From Thermoleophilaceae bacterium (lineage in GTDB: Bacteria; Actinomycetota; Thermoleophilia; Solirubrobacterales; Thermoleophilaceae), in contig JAUJNZ010000002.1 of the NCBI GenBank assembly GCA_030447905.1, positions 47,899 to 111,898 on the forward strand: a DNA stretch of 64,000 nucleotides. The letters run 5' to 3'. The translations under genes and the position numbers were made by a program. A model generated the notes under the pieces. That model was not told the origin of the DNA. It worked only from the letters and a program-made list of their open reading frames with translations, and did no database searches. Every line of letters starts with the position of its first letter. The first letter of the stretch is position 1. Shown piece after piece: positions 1 to 8,323 of this stretch.

Positions 1-325
1 GCCGCTGGATCGTGGGGCACCGATCGTCGGCGGGCAGTTGTGCGGTAAGTCGCCGCATCCACCGCCCAAGCGAAGGGGGCGCCGAGGTCGAGGGTCGCCT
101 CAGCCCGCAAGGCGCTGACAAGCGAGCGCTCAACCTGTCGATCGCCGGCGACCGCGCTCGCCGTCGAGCTCCCCCTCTACCCGCAACCCTCGGACTTCGA
201 CGGTCTCCACGCGCTGATCGACGTCGCCACGTTAGCGCCGCGAGATCGATCGACTGACCCGCGGTCTGGCCGCGACGGTCGCCGCCGGCCTTGTCGCAAT
301 TCACGCGAGGCGGGAGCGCGCTGGC
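1..325. other. No callable gene
   Basis: No reading frame on either strand carries a recognisable domain. Short protein-like stretches change frame near 140-250 on the plus strand, so this may be the decayed end of a gene that begins outside the window. I cannot assign it. Confidence 0.4.
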
Positions 326-822
326 TCAGCGCGCTACAGGGGCGTGTCGATTAGAGAGGTCAGTCCGTTGCGGCCTACGCCCACTCGCCTGGGTGCGAGC
401 TGACCTCCTCCACGCCCCGTAACGCAACCGCAGGCGAAGGGTTTCGAAGTCGATCACTCCCTCGCCGACTGCGATCACGTCATTGAGCCAGCGATAGCGG
501 TCGTCGTCGGTCTCGAACGTCGCGGGGGAGACAATGGCGCGGAGGTTCGGCGAGCCCTCAATGGGACGGCTGTATCCGGTCAGGTAAAAGAGAACGCGGG
601 CCCCATCGTCGGTCTCGATCACTCCATGGGCATCCGGCACGAGCACGCCATCCTCGCGCCTATGAGGATGGTTCGACCATCGCACGGAGCCATCGATGCG
701 GTCGCCGGCCACTCGCCCGCCGCCGTCCCCGTAGCCCTTCCCTCTCGCTCGCCATATGGCGCCATCACGAAGAAGCCGCCCGCTTAGTCGAGCTCCATCT
801 CATACAGTGGCTCGAGCTGCAT
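326..822 (-). pseudogene. DUF3237 family protein, broken near its N-terminus
   Basis: The open C-terminal part (from a GTG at 712) carries DUF3237-like sequence: a WSNHPHRR segment, then IETDDGARV, then YRWLNDVIAVGEG. The missing N-terminus can be read upstream in two pieces. An ATG at 822 opens MQLEPLYEMELD and is stopped by TAA at 784-786, where the family usually has an aromatic residue. Translation then continues as AGGFFVMAPYGE and slips one frame near 735-740 before rejoining the main frame at GYGDGGGRV. The gene therefore has one nonsense codon and one single-base shift. The tail after RYGAW runs about 30 residues beyond the usual family end, so a second shift near the 3' end is possible. 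The function of DUF3237 is not established. Confidence 0.65.
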
Positions 823-1063
823 GGCATCGGTCAGGTTGGCAGGCGCGCGACCATGACGCCGTCAGGGCCGGCCGAGCACAGCGCGCCGGATGGCGAAGCA
901 GCCTTACGCCCGAGGAAGAGAGGTCCGGGGACGAAAAGGGGCTCGATTGCCGTCGACTGACCTCCCGGGTGGACCCCGCCGAGTCCCGGAACGACGAGGA
1001 CTCCGCCGTAGCGGGGCCCTTTGACCGTCCTCGTGCACCAACCGCGCTTGTCTCTTACGCCGT

Positions 1064-1567
1064 CTAGGCCCGAGCGTTCTGCGAGACACAGCGCCCGAAG
1101 GCGTTGCGGCCCTGTCCGGAGCGCGGCGGGTACTTGGCCCTGAAGGCCTCAGCACCGACGGTCTCGCGCTCGCCGTCGCACTTCGCGGCGGCGTTGTGAC
1201 GGCGCTCGCGCGCCTCGGCGTCACGCTGATCGAAGCGCGCCTTGTTCTCGCTGGCTCGCGTAGCGACACACCGGCCAAAGGCGCCGTCCCTCTTGGGGAC
1301 GCCACTGCACTGCTCAACGGCGAGGCTGCGGGCGCGGTGGCGCTCGTTGTGCTCGTCGCGGGCCGCGGCGCTCACGCACTTCCCGTAGGCATTGGCTCCG
1401 AACTGGGCGCGGAAGGCCTCGCGCTCGGGCGGCGTGTCGCCGCGGAGCGCGCTGCACTGCGCCTTGGCATTGCGGAAGTCGGCGTTGTTGGGCTGAGGGT
1501 CAGCCTGCGCAGCGGTCGGTATGGCGAGGGCCATGATGAGGCCGACCGGGATGAGCAGTCGCTTCAT
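1064..1567 (-). CDS. Secreted cysteine-repeat protein of unknown function
   Basis: The protein has 167 residues and starts with a clear signal peptide (MKRLL, a hydrophobic stretch, cleavage after AQA near residue 22). The mature part contains three imperfect repeats. Each has one Cys in an A-x-x-C context and a second Cys in a G-A/N-F/Y-G-K/R-C-V motif, giving six Cys in total. Repeats 1 and 3 also share an EAFRA core between the two Cys. The regular pairing suggests three small disulfide-bonded units outside the cell. The linkers are very rich in Arg, Glu and Ala and look helical. I know no named family. An AGGGAG ribosome site lies 8 bases before the ATG. It is divergent from the secreted subtilase gene. 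Confidence 0.75.
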   Translation of the reverse strand: MKRLLIPVGLIMALAIPTAAQADPQPNNADFRNAKAQCSALRGDTPPEREAFRAQFGANAYGKCVSAAARDEHNERHRARSLAVEQCSGVPKRDGAFGRCVATRASENKARFDQRDAEARERRHNAAAKCDGERETVGAEAFRAKYPPRSGQGRNAFGRCVSQNARA

Positions 1568-1603
1568 AAGAAAAACTCCCTTGAGGGGTTGAGTGTCGCG
1601 GTT

Positions 1604-1623
1604 CGAGCGGTAAGAACCGTTCG
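1604..1623. promoter_or_regulatory. Imperfect palindrome in divergent promoter region
   Basis: CGAGCGGT and ACCGTTCG are separated by AAGA and pair at 7 of 8 positions. The site lies 37 bases before the start of the cysteine-repeat gene, in the 260-base gap it shares with the subtilase gene. This fits an operator or the base of an mRNA hairpin. It was found by eye and has no known consensus. Confidence 0.3.
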
Positions 1624-1826
1624 AGGCCTGAGAGTTGCGGTGAGCCTCTTGTCGGCGACATCGGGTGCGACCTTTATCGAAGCCGCTAGAAGTTGCCCGA
1701 CTGACGCCCCTGTAGGCCCTGGGCCGCTCTCATCAGCTCCGAGCGCGCGCGAGGGGCCTCGTACAGACGTCCAGCGACCGACGACCCACGCTGGCACCGC
1801 GGCTACGCTGGGAGAGGTAAAGAGGC

Positions 1827-3914
1827 TTGGCATACCGCTCGGTCCTTGACCTAAGCGTGTTGACACTCCTCGCCATCCCCCTGACGGTCCTGGCCGCCGT
1901 CATTCCGACCCTTACGGCGCCTGAGCCGGCCTTCGGACCTCCGGAGCAGGTCCGCGTCGCGGCGCAGGCCAAAGACGACGACCGCCACATCCTGGTGCGC
2001 TTTCGACCGGGTACCGCCGGCTCTGAGCGAGCGGCCGCCCACCGGCGAAACGGGGCGAGGACCGAGAACGCGCTTCGCCCCGAACGGGTGGAGGTCGTCC
2101 GCCTGGCCCGCGACGACACGGTCGAGGCGGCCCTCGCCCGCTACCGGCGCAACCCGAACGTCGAGTTCGCCGAGCCGAACAGGGCCGTCACGGTCGCGGC
2201 GGCGCCGAACGACCCCTACTTCCCCGGCAACGGCTCGCTCTCCGGCCACGACCTGTGGGGCCTCCACAACACCGGACAGAACAGCGGCCGAGACGACGCC
2301 GACATCGACGCCCCCGAGGGCTGGCACGGCGCATTTATCACGAGCGGTTCCCCTTGGCCGACCGACGACTACGCAGTCGGCGTCGTCGACACGGGCATCA
2401 ACGCGGCCCACGAGGACCTCGCGGGCAAGTCGATCGACCCCTGCTACTCCGCGCTCACCGGTACCGGCACCCTGTCGAGCGGCTGTGCCGACACCGACGT
2501 CCTCCGCAGCCACGGCACCCACGTCTCGGGAACGATCGCCGCCACCGCCAACAACGGCAGGGGGATCTCCGGCGCCGCCCCGAACGCCCGGCTCTATATG
2601 TGCAAGGCGCTCGCAGCCGACGGATCCGGATACGTCGCCGACGTGGTGGCGTGCATGAACGAGATCGTGGCCAAGCGCGACACCCACAAGATTCGCGTGC
2701 TCTCCATGAGCCTCGGAAGCCCGACCGCCTCGAAGACCGAGGAGGCGGCGGTCGACAACGCGTGGAACAACGGCGTCCTCGTGATCGCCGCCGCCGGCAA
2801 CGACGGCAACACGACCGTCAACTACCCGGCCGGCTATGCGAACGCCGTCTCCGTGGCCGCCAGCGACCGAAACGACGCCCGCGCCTCCTTCTCGAACGCC
2901 AACCCCGACGTCGAGCTGAGCGCTCCGGGGGTGGCCGTGCTCTCCACCGTCATGAGTGGAGGCTACGGAGCGTTGAGTGGTACCTCGATGGCGACCCCTC
3001 ACGCCGCGGCGGTGGCCGCCCTTCTCTCACGCAAGTCGGGCAAGACCGGGCAGGCGCTGCGCGACGCCCTCGACGCTGGCGTCGATGACCTGGGTCCCGC
3101 CGGGCGCGATCCTGCGTTCGGCTTCGGCCGCGTGAACCTTTGCCTGGCGCTCGGGGGCTGTGCGGCCGCGACCGCCGACACGACGCCGCCCGCCGCTCCT
3201 ACCTCGGCTACTGCCACTGCGGGCAATGGGCGAGTGAACGTCGACTGGCCGGCCGTGAGCGATCCGGACTTCGGCGGCCACCGCGTCTACCGCAAGGCGG
3301 GCACCGGAAGCTGGTCGCAGGTCGCCACGACTACCTCGAGCGCCTTCACCGACAGCAAGGTGACGATCGGTACCACATACACCTATCGCGTCACCGCCTA
3401 TGACCGCTCCGAGAACGAGAGCGCCCCCTCCCCCGAGGCCGCCGCCAAGCCGACCTTAAAGACCTACAGCCCTGCCGCCTACAAGCGCCTCTTTGGCTCG
3501 ATCTACTCAGACCGAGGAGCGCTCTGGCGCCTCCTCTCCAACGACGGCTACCGGCTCGAGATCTCGGCGGCCAAGAACTCGTCGGGAACCTACGTCTCTG
3601 ACTTCTACGCCCACGCGACCATGACCTCGGCGGAGCGCGCCGCTGTGCGCAAGCTGAGCACCGCCTACAACGGCAACGCGAGCTCGAGCCACGCCGCCCT
3701 CAGCCTCTACGTCTACAAGTATTCGAGCTCTCGGTGGGTGCGGGTCGACGGGCCGAGGACGGGCGTCACCTCGGATCGGAGCTTCGGCTGGTCGACGCTC
3801 TCCCCGCGCCACTACCTCTCCTCGTCGGGCACGATCCGCTTCCGCGTGCGAGGGACGCGGAAGGCCGGCTTTCGCACGCGAACCGATCTCGTGCGGTTCA
3901 GGCTCGACGGGTAG
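1827..3914 (+). CDS. Secreted S8 family serine peptidase (subtilase) with fibronectin III domain
   Basis: The 695-residue protein has an N-terminal hydrophobic export segment (residues 8-30), then a short propeptide-like region (about 53-125, with ILVRFRPG and VEFAEPN as in subtilase prodomains). The peptidase domain has the catalytic triad Asp188 (VVDTG), His229 (SHGTHVSG) and Ser387 (SGTSMATP), plus oxyanion Asn325 (AAGND). A fibronectin type III-like domain covers roughly 453-542. The last 150 residues (rich in Ser, Tyr and Arg) are not a family I recognise and may bind the cell surface. The TTG at 1827 follows AAAGAGG at good spacing; a GTG at 1858 would still keep the export signal. It probably degrades or processes extracellular proteins. 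Confidence 0.92.
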   Translation: MAYRSVLDLSVLTLLAIPLTVLAAVIPTLTAPEPAFGPPEQVRVAAQAKDDDRHILVRFRPGTAGSERAAAHRRNGARTENALRPERVEVVRLARDDTVEAALARYRRNPNVEFAEPNRAVTVAAAPNDPYFPGNGSLSGHDLWGLHNTGQNSGRDDADIDAPEGWHGAFITSGSPWPTDDYAVGVVDTGINAAHEDLAGKSIDPCYSALTGTGTLSSGCADTDVLRSHGTHVSGTIAATANNGRGISGAAPNARLYMCKALAADGSGYVADVVACMNEIVAKRDTHKIRVLSMSLGSPTASKTEEAAVDNAWNNGVLVIAAAGNDGNTTVNYPAGYANAVSVAASDRNDARASFSNANPDVELSAPGVAVLSTVMSGGYGALSGTSMATPHAAAVAALLSRKSGKTGQALRDALDAGVDDLGPAGRDPAFGFGRVNLCLALGGCAAATADTTPPAAPTSATATAGNGRVNVDWPAVSDPDFGGHRVYRKAGTGSWSQVATTTSSAFTDSKVTIGTTYTYRVTAYDRSENESAPSPEAAAKPTLKTYSPAAYKRLFGSIYSDRGALWRLLSNDGYRLEISAAKNSSGTYVSDFYAHATMTSAERAAVRKLSTAYNGNASSSHAALSLYVYKYSSSRWVRVDGPRTGVTSDRSFGWSTLSPRHYLSSSGTIRFRVRGTRKAGFRTRTDLVRFRLDG

Positions 3915-4284
3915 CGAGGCGAGGTCGCGGTGCTGTGTGATCGACCGGCGCCGCCAGGTCCGTCGGTGCGGATCCAAGCACCCGATCGACGCGCGCGAGA
4001 AAGCCCACGGGGCACTTGACTTGGTCCCGGGGGCCGCGACGAAGCCTTCGACGCGCTCAATTCTTCACCTGCACGCGGGCGTCGAGCGCGTCCGCGCGCC
4101 GCTCGCGCCCTGGATCGCTCCGCTGAGCGCGACGCGGATGCGCTGAGCATCCTTTGCCGCGAAGAGCGCCTTCGGCGGCATCGCGGGTGCTGGGGGCACC
4201 GCGGACCTTTGTCCGTAATGAACCACAGCCTGTGCCCTGCGCTTCCCCTTCCGCGTGACGCCGGGCGCCCAATACTGCACCGGA
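3915..4284. other. Intergenic region before the IS element, no gene seen
   Basis: No supported reading frame. A minus-strand stretch at about 4065-4190 reads like a protein C-terminus (KALFAAKDAQRIRVALSGA) but has no start and no family match that I can name. It could be a remnant of the gene into which the insertion sequence jumped. Confidence 0.35.
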
Positions 4285-4308
4285 ATCGGGCAGCGAAAAG
4301 TGCACCAC
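4285..4308 (+). repeat. Left terminal inverted repeat of the IS21 element
   Basis: ATCGGGCAGCG is followed by AAAAGTGCACCAC. It matches the reverse complement of 6400-6422 with one single-base length difference. IS21 ends typically hold copies of a transposase-binding repeat of about this size. Confidence 0.75.
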
Positions 4309-4353
4309 CTGTCCGGCCGGTGACGACCGCCTGAGCTCTCACGCTCGATCGGT

Positions 4354-5581
4354 TTGACCGGTCGAGACAGGAGGGCGCGGGAGGTGCGAAGCGCGTTGGA
4401 GTGGGCGCAGGTGAGGACGATCGCGGCCGACGGCGTCTCGCAGCGCGAGATCGCCCGTCGCCTGGGGATCAACCGTCGCACCGTCCGGCGGATGCTCGAG
4501 TCGGACGAGCCGCCGAGCTACCGCCGCACGCGCCAGGGCTCGAAGATCGACCCGTTCGAGCCGGTCATCCGCCGTGTGCTCACCGACTGGCCGCAGATCA
4601 AGGCGCCGCGGATGACCGAGCTCTTGCGCGAGCACGGCTACGAGGGCTCGGTCGACGTCGTCAAGCGCCGCCTGGCAGAGCTGCGCCCCTCGCGCGAGCG
4701 CCCGGCCCAGCGCACCGGCTACCGCCCCGGCCAGGTTCTGCAGCTCGACTGGGCCGAGCTTCCGACGAGACCGAGGATCGCCGGCCGGGAGCGGCGGGTC
4801 TACGCGCTCGTGGGCTCGCTGCCCTTCTCGGGTGCCCAGTCGGCGCACTTTTCCTTCGACATGACGCTCGAGTCGTTCCTCGAGGGCCATAGCCGGCTGT
4901 TCGACTGGCTCGGTGGGGTGACGCGCGAATGCGTCTACGACAACCTGCGCTCGGTGGTCGCAAAGCGCGAGCGCGACGTCGTTCGCTGGAACCCACGCTT
5001 TCTGCACCTGCGCGGCCACTACGCCTTCCACGCCACCGCCTGCACGCCCGAAACCCCGCGCGAGAAGGGCTCGGTCGAGGGAGCGGTGCGCCACCTGAAG
5101 ACCGGCTTCTGGCCGGCCCGGCGGATCGGCTCGCTCGCCGACCTCGACGAGCAATACGCCGACTGGCGCGACCGCGTCTGCAACCGCCGCCGCCACGCCA
5201 GCGGTCGCTTCCCCGTTCACGAGCGCCTCGCCGAGGAACGCCGAGCGCTGCGGGCGCTGCCGCCGGCTCGTTTCGACCACGCCTATGCGCGCGAGTCGCG
5301 CGTCCCGCTCGACGGCTACCTGCGCTACCGCGGTGCTTTCTACCGGGCGCCGGAGGCGCTCGTCCACCAGCGCGTTCACCCTGCGCGCCGACCGCGACTC
5401 GGTCTGGAGCACGCGCGGCGGACTCGAACTCGTTTGCTACCCGCGTAGTTATGAGCCCGGCGGCTGGCACCCGGCCCCGAGGCTTCGCCCGGAGCCGCCA
5501 CGTGCGCCTCGGCCCCCCGCGCTCATAGCCTCAGAGATCGCGCCGCCCGAGCTCGCCGACTACGCGGTGCTCTGCTCGTGA
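4354..5581 (+). pseudogene. istA: IS21 transposase IstA, frameshifted
   Basis: The main frame (4354 to about 5375) starts with a helix-turn-helix (SQREIARRLGINRRTVRRML) and continues into an integrase-type catalytic core. The acidic residues are Asp in LDWAE, Asp in YDNLRS and Glu in EKGSVEGAV. After HQRV the frame is lost. The expected C-terminus (TLRADRDSVW, YPRSYEPGGW, ending PPELADYAVLCS) continues one frame over to a stop at 5579-5581. The break sits at GCGTTCACC near 5375, where one extra T explains it. The repaired end overlaps istB by 4 bases, as usual in IS21. IstA is the DDE enzyme that cuts and joins the element's ends. Confidence 0.85.
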
Positions 5582-6379
5582 GCGCGAAGGCGAAGAGCAA
5601 GGCCGGCGAGCGCCTGCCCTACCTGCTGCAAAAGCTCAAGGCGCCGCGCGTGCTCGAGCGCCTCGATGAGACCGCCGAGCGGGCCCGCGCCGAGGAGTGG
5701 CCCTACGAGCAGTTCCTCGAGAGCCTGCTCGAGGCCGAGGTCTTCGCCCGCGACGCCTCGGGAGCGCGCCAGCGCGTCCGGGCCGCCCAGTTCCCGCAGC
5801 GAAAGACGCTCGAGGACTTCGACTGGCAGGCCCAGCCCGCCGCCGAGCGCCCGCTCGTCATGCACCTCGCCCAGCTCGCCTGGATCGACGAGCGCGCGAA
5901 CGTCTGCTTCCTCGGCCCGCCGGGCACCGGCAAGACCCACTTGGCGATCGCGCTCGCCATGAAGGCCTGCGAGCACGGCTATCGGGTGGCCTTTGCCACC
6001 GCACAGGAGTGGGTCTCGCGCCTCGAGGCCGCTCAGGACCGCAACGGACTCGAGGCCGAGCTGCGCCGGCTCGAGCGTTACCACGTGCTCGTGGTCGACG
6101 AGGTCGGCTACCTGCCGCTCGAGCGCCAGGCGGCGAACCTGCTGTTTGCGCTCATATCGCGCCGCTACGAGCGCGGCTCGATCGTCGTGACCTCGAACCG
6201 GTCCTTCGAGCAGTGGGGCGAGATCCTCGGCGACGCGATGGTGGCCGCGGCGCTGATCGACCGCCTCGTCCACCACGCCACCATGGTCACGCCTCAAGGG
6301 AAAGAGCTACCGGCTCAAGGAGCGCGGCGCCGGCATCGTGCCCGCCGCTCAGGTTCCGTCGCTACGCGACTCCGCCTGA
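5578..6379 (+). pseudogene. istB: IS21 ATPase IstB, frameshifted at the C-terminus
   Basis: This is the AAA+ helper ATPase of IS21 transposition. Walker A is GPPGTGKT and Walker B is VLVVDEVGYLP, followed by VVTSN (sensor region) and the end of the AAA core at DRLVHHATMVT. The family C-terminus (LKGKSYRLKERG, then a stop at 6377-6379) is present one frame over. One extra C near 6292 (ACGCCTCAAG) accounts for the shift. Read as is, the frame runs on to 6483 through the right inverted repeat, giving an unnatural tail. The GTG start overlaps the end of istA. Confidence 0.85.
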
Positions 6380-6399
6380 GCGGCGGAATCGGCGGTCGA

Positions 6400-6445
6400 G
6401 TGGTGCACTTTCGCTGCCCGATAGTGGCGCACTATTCGCTGCCCC
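6400..6445 (-). repeat. Right terminal inverted repeat, two tandem copies
   Basis: The inner copy (6400-6422) pairs with the left repeat. An outer, slightly diverged copy (6424-6445, GTGGCGCACTATTCGCTGCCCC) follows directly. Two binding repeats at one end agree with the multi-repeat ends known for IS21 elements. Confidence 0.7.
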
Positions 6446-6673
6446 TTGACTTTCCGCGTGAAAAAGGCGACAGCCTCCCTTAGCGCTCAGGCGTTGACTC
6501 GGGAGCGGGGAGACGCCTGACTTCGAGCGGCGTTTCCCCGGTCGCGTCCCAGCGTCCGGGTGAAATCGGGCAGGCGTAGCTCCGCGGTCGGGATGCTAGG
6601 CGGCGATCACCTCCCTCGCTTCGGTCGCGGTTCGCTGGTGTGGCGAAGCCGCTCGATCTCGGCGACGGTCTTG

Positions 6674-6715
6674 GGACCACGGTTGGTCCGCACTTGTGGC
6701 ACAGATCGTGCTACA
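6674..6715 (+). promoter_or_regulatory. Two inverted repeats upstream of the mazEF-like operon
   Basis: GGACCA and TGGTCC are a perfect 6-base inverted repeat with a CGGT spacer (6674-6689). TGTGGCA and TGCTACA form a second one with one mismatch (6695-6715). The second ends 9 bases before the antitoxin ATG and overlaps a possible minus-10 box, TACAGT. Ribbon-helix-helix antitoxins usually bind such paired sites to repress their own operon, so these are good operator candidates. Confidence 0.45.
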
Positions 6716-6724
6716 GTACCGACC

Positions 6725-6973
6725 ATGCCCTCTCGAGTTGTCCGAGCTCGCCTGGATGAGGACTCCGAGCGTGCACTCGGCCTCCTCATGCGCGACGGAA
6801 GCAACGAATCCGAGGCCGTCCGCGCCGCGCTCGTCGAGGCGGGCCGCAGGCGCCTGCAGCGCTCGCAACTCGCCGAAGAGGCCCGCCGCCTAGCCGCCGA
6901 TCCAGAGGACCGCGCCGCACTCCGCGCCGTCATGGCCGACATGGAGGCCGTGACGAGCGACTGGCCTGAGTGA
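6725..6973 (+). CDS. MazE-like ribbon-helix-helix antitoxin
   Basis: An 82-residue protein. The N-terminus has the beta-strand and two-helix pattern of ribbon-helix-helix proteins (VVRARLDEDSERAL, then NESEAVRAALVEAGRR). The charged C-terminal helix (about 48-82, ending MEAVTSDWPE) is the usual toxin-binding tail. I chose the ATG at 6725 because it places the two palindromes just upstream; earlier in-frame starts would translate through them. The stop overlaps the toxin GTG by 4 bases, so the two are translationally coupled. Confidence 0.8.
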   Translation: MPSRVVRARLDEDSERALGLLMRDGSNESEAVRAALVEAGRRRLQRSQLAEEARRLAADPEDRAALRAVMADMEAVTSDWPE

Positions 6974-7287
6974 CGCGAGGGGAGATCTATCGCGTCCGCC
7001 TTCCCGCACGCCGCGGCCGCGAGCAAGCCGGCGCGCGCTATGGCGTCATCCTTCAAGCCGACGAGCTGCTGAGCCTCTCCACTGCGATCGTCGCACCGAC
7101 CTCCCGCAGCGCCGCGCCCGCCACCTTCCGCCCCGAGATCGAACTCGCCAGCCAGTCAACGCGGGTGCTCGTCGACCAGCTCCGTGCCGTCGACCTCGAG
7201 CGGCTCGGCGAGCCCGTCGGTCGCCTTTCCGGGCGAGAGCAGCGTGCGGTCGACGACGCGCTTGGTCTGATTCTCGACCTGAGCTAG
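6970..7287 (+). CDS. MazF/PemK family mRNA interferase toxin
   Basis: The 105-residue protein has the PemK/MazF fold features: N-terminal RGEIYRVRLP, then GVILQAD, AIVAPTSRSA, and STRVLVDQLRAVDLERL with a C-terminal helix. MazF enzymes cleave single-stranded RNA at short sequences and stop translation. The GTG start lies inside the end of the antitoxin gene (GTGA overlap). Length is normal for the family and nothing looks broken. Confidence 0.85.
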   Translation: MTRGEIYRVRLPARRGREQAGARYGVILQADELLSLSTAIVAPTSRSAAPATFRPEIELASQSTRVLVDQLRAVDLERLGEPVGRLSGREQRAVDDALGLILDLS

Positions 7288-7386
7288 CGCTACGGGCTCA
7301 AGCCCGCTCGCCGGCGCGAAGTCGCAGAGGAGATCCGAGCATGGCTCTAGCCCAAGCGTAAAGAGCCGAACGAACGGCGGCTAACC

Positions 7387-7644
7387 GTGGCCATGCACGC
7401 TGATCCCCCGAGAGTCCACGTCGGAACCTCCGGCTGGAACTACGCCGACTGGCGCGGTCGCTTCTATCCCGCCGGACTGCCGCCCCGTCGCTGGCTCGAG
7501 CAGTACGCCCGCAGCTTCGACACGGTCGACGTCAACACCACCTTCTACCGCCTCACGCAGCGCCGTGCCGTTTGGGTCGAGCAGCGGTCGACCTGGCCTT
7601 CGACGAGGGCGTCGACGAGCTCTAGGGGCAGATCCCTCGACTGA
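7387..7644 (+). pseudogene. DUF72 family protein, truncated
   Basis: The first 60 residues are typical of DUF72 (YecE-like) proteins: VHVGTSGWNYADWRGRFYP, then VDVNTTFYRL. Full-length members have about 240 residues. Here similarity ends after QRRAV near 7570. In another frame, 7589-7750 reads like a different protein (VDLAFDEGVDEL, a TAG at 7622-7624, then SAPLLVAARYLGDRGN and VLVSRRLTRQL). So two remnants appear to be joined. The DUF72 role is unknown. Confidence 0.65.
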
Positions 7645-7741
7645 ACGACGATCCCGTAGCGTCGGCCCCGCTGCTCGTGGCCGCGCGCTACCTGGGCGAC
7701 CGGGGAAACCAACGCGTGCTCGTGTCGCGGCGGCTGACGCG

Positions 7742-8092
7742 TCAGCTCGGCGGCCAGGCCATGATCTCGACGAGGTTGCCGGCCGGATCCTTCACGAGCG
7801 CCCGCGCCGCACCCCAGTGGCGACTCCGCTCCTCGGGCTGGTGGCCTGCCTGCTCGAGCGCCGAAATCGTCGCCTCGTAATCCTCGGCGACCACGGCCAG
7901 GTGGCCGCTCGGAAGGACCGTCGGCTCGTCGGTCTTCAACAGGTGTACCTGCGTGCCCTCGCGCTCCACCCAGACGGTCCGATCGGCGAGCGTCTCCGGC
8001 GGCGCCACCTCCTGGAAGCCGAGCAGGCCGTAGAAGTCAGCGCAATCCTGGATCTGGTCGGGCCGGATCTCTAGCGCGACGTGTTGCAGCAT
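7742..8092 (-). CDS. VOC superfamily (glyoxalase/dioxygenase-like) protein
   Basis: A 116-residue protein with one vicinal-oxygen-chelate fold: LQHVALEI opening strand, CADFYGLLGF, VWVEREGTQVHLL, HLAVVAEDYEA and the closing DPAGNLVEIMAW. Possible metal ligands are His4 (QHVAL), a His in QVHLL or GHLAV, and the final Glu (NLVEI). The ATG at 8092 starts directly at the first strand; the earlier start at 8146 would add an 18-residue tail not found in the family. The substrate cannot be told from sequence. Confidence 0.85.
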   Translation of the reverse strand: MLQHVALEIRPDQIQDCADFYGLLGFQEVAPPETLADRTVWVEREGTQVHLLKTDEPTVLPSGHLAVVAEDYEATISALEQAGHQPEERSRHWGAARALVKDPAGNLVEIMAWPPS

Positions 8093-8201
8093 CGCGGGAC
8101 AACCTACCCGCTGGGCGCCCGCGCCGCAGGCTGAGGACATCGGCAACGGTCCCGAGTCCGCCGGACCGCAGGAGTCGCTGGACTACTGCATGAGCACTGC
8201 A

Positions 8202-8323
8202 CGCTGCTCGTGCTGCCTACGCCGCCCGCACCGAGTCCCGCCGCGCGGCTTGGGCTTGCAACGCCTTACGCTGCTCCTGCTGCCTTACGCCACCCGTACC
8301 GCGTCATGCCCCGCGGCTTGTAC
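8202..8323. repeat. Diverged tandem duplication of a gene 3' end
   Basis: About 52 bases at 8202-8253 resemble 8269-8323, with roughly four in five positions equal by eye. The second copy is the 3' end of the membrane protein gene on the minus strand (KPRGMTRYGWRKAAGAA and stop). The first copy reads KPRGGTRCGRRRQHE in the matching frame. This suggests a former paralogous neighbour that was lost except for its last codons. Confidence 0.5.

Larger units (their letters stand above)
4285..6422 (+). mobile_element. IS21-family insertion sequence, degenerate
   Basis: The element holds the istA-istB gene pair typical of IS21. It is bounded by a matching inverted repeat: 4285-4308 on the left and 6400-6422 on the right are reverse complements except for one extra A. 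Both genes carry a frameshift near the 3' end, so the copy is probably inactive as sequenced. The true outer ends may lie up to about 30 bases further out on each side. Confidence 0.85.
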
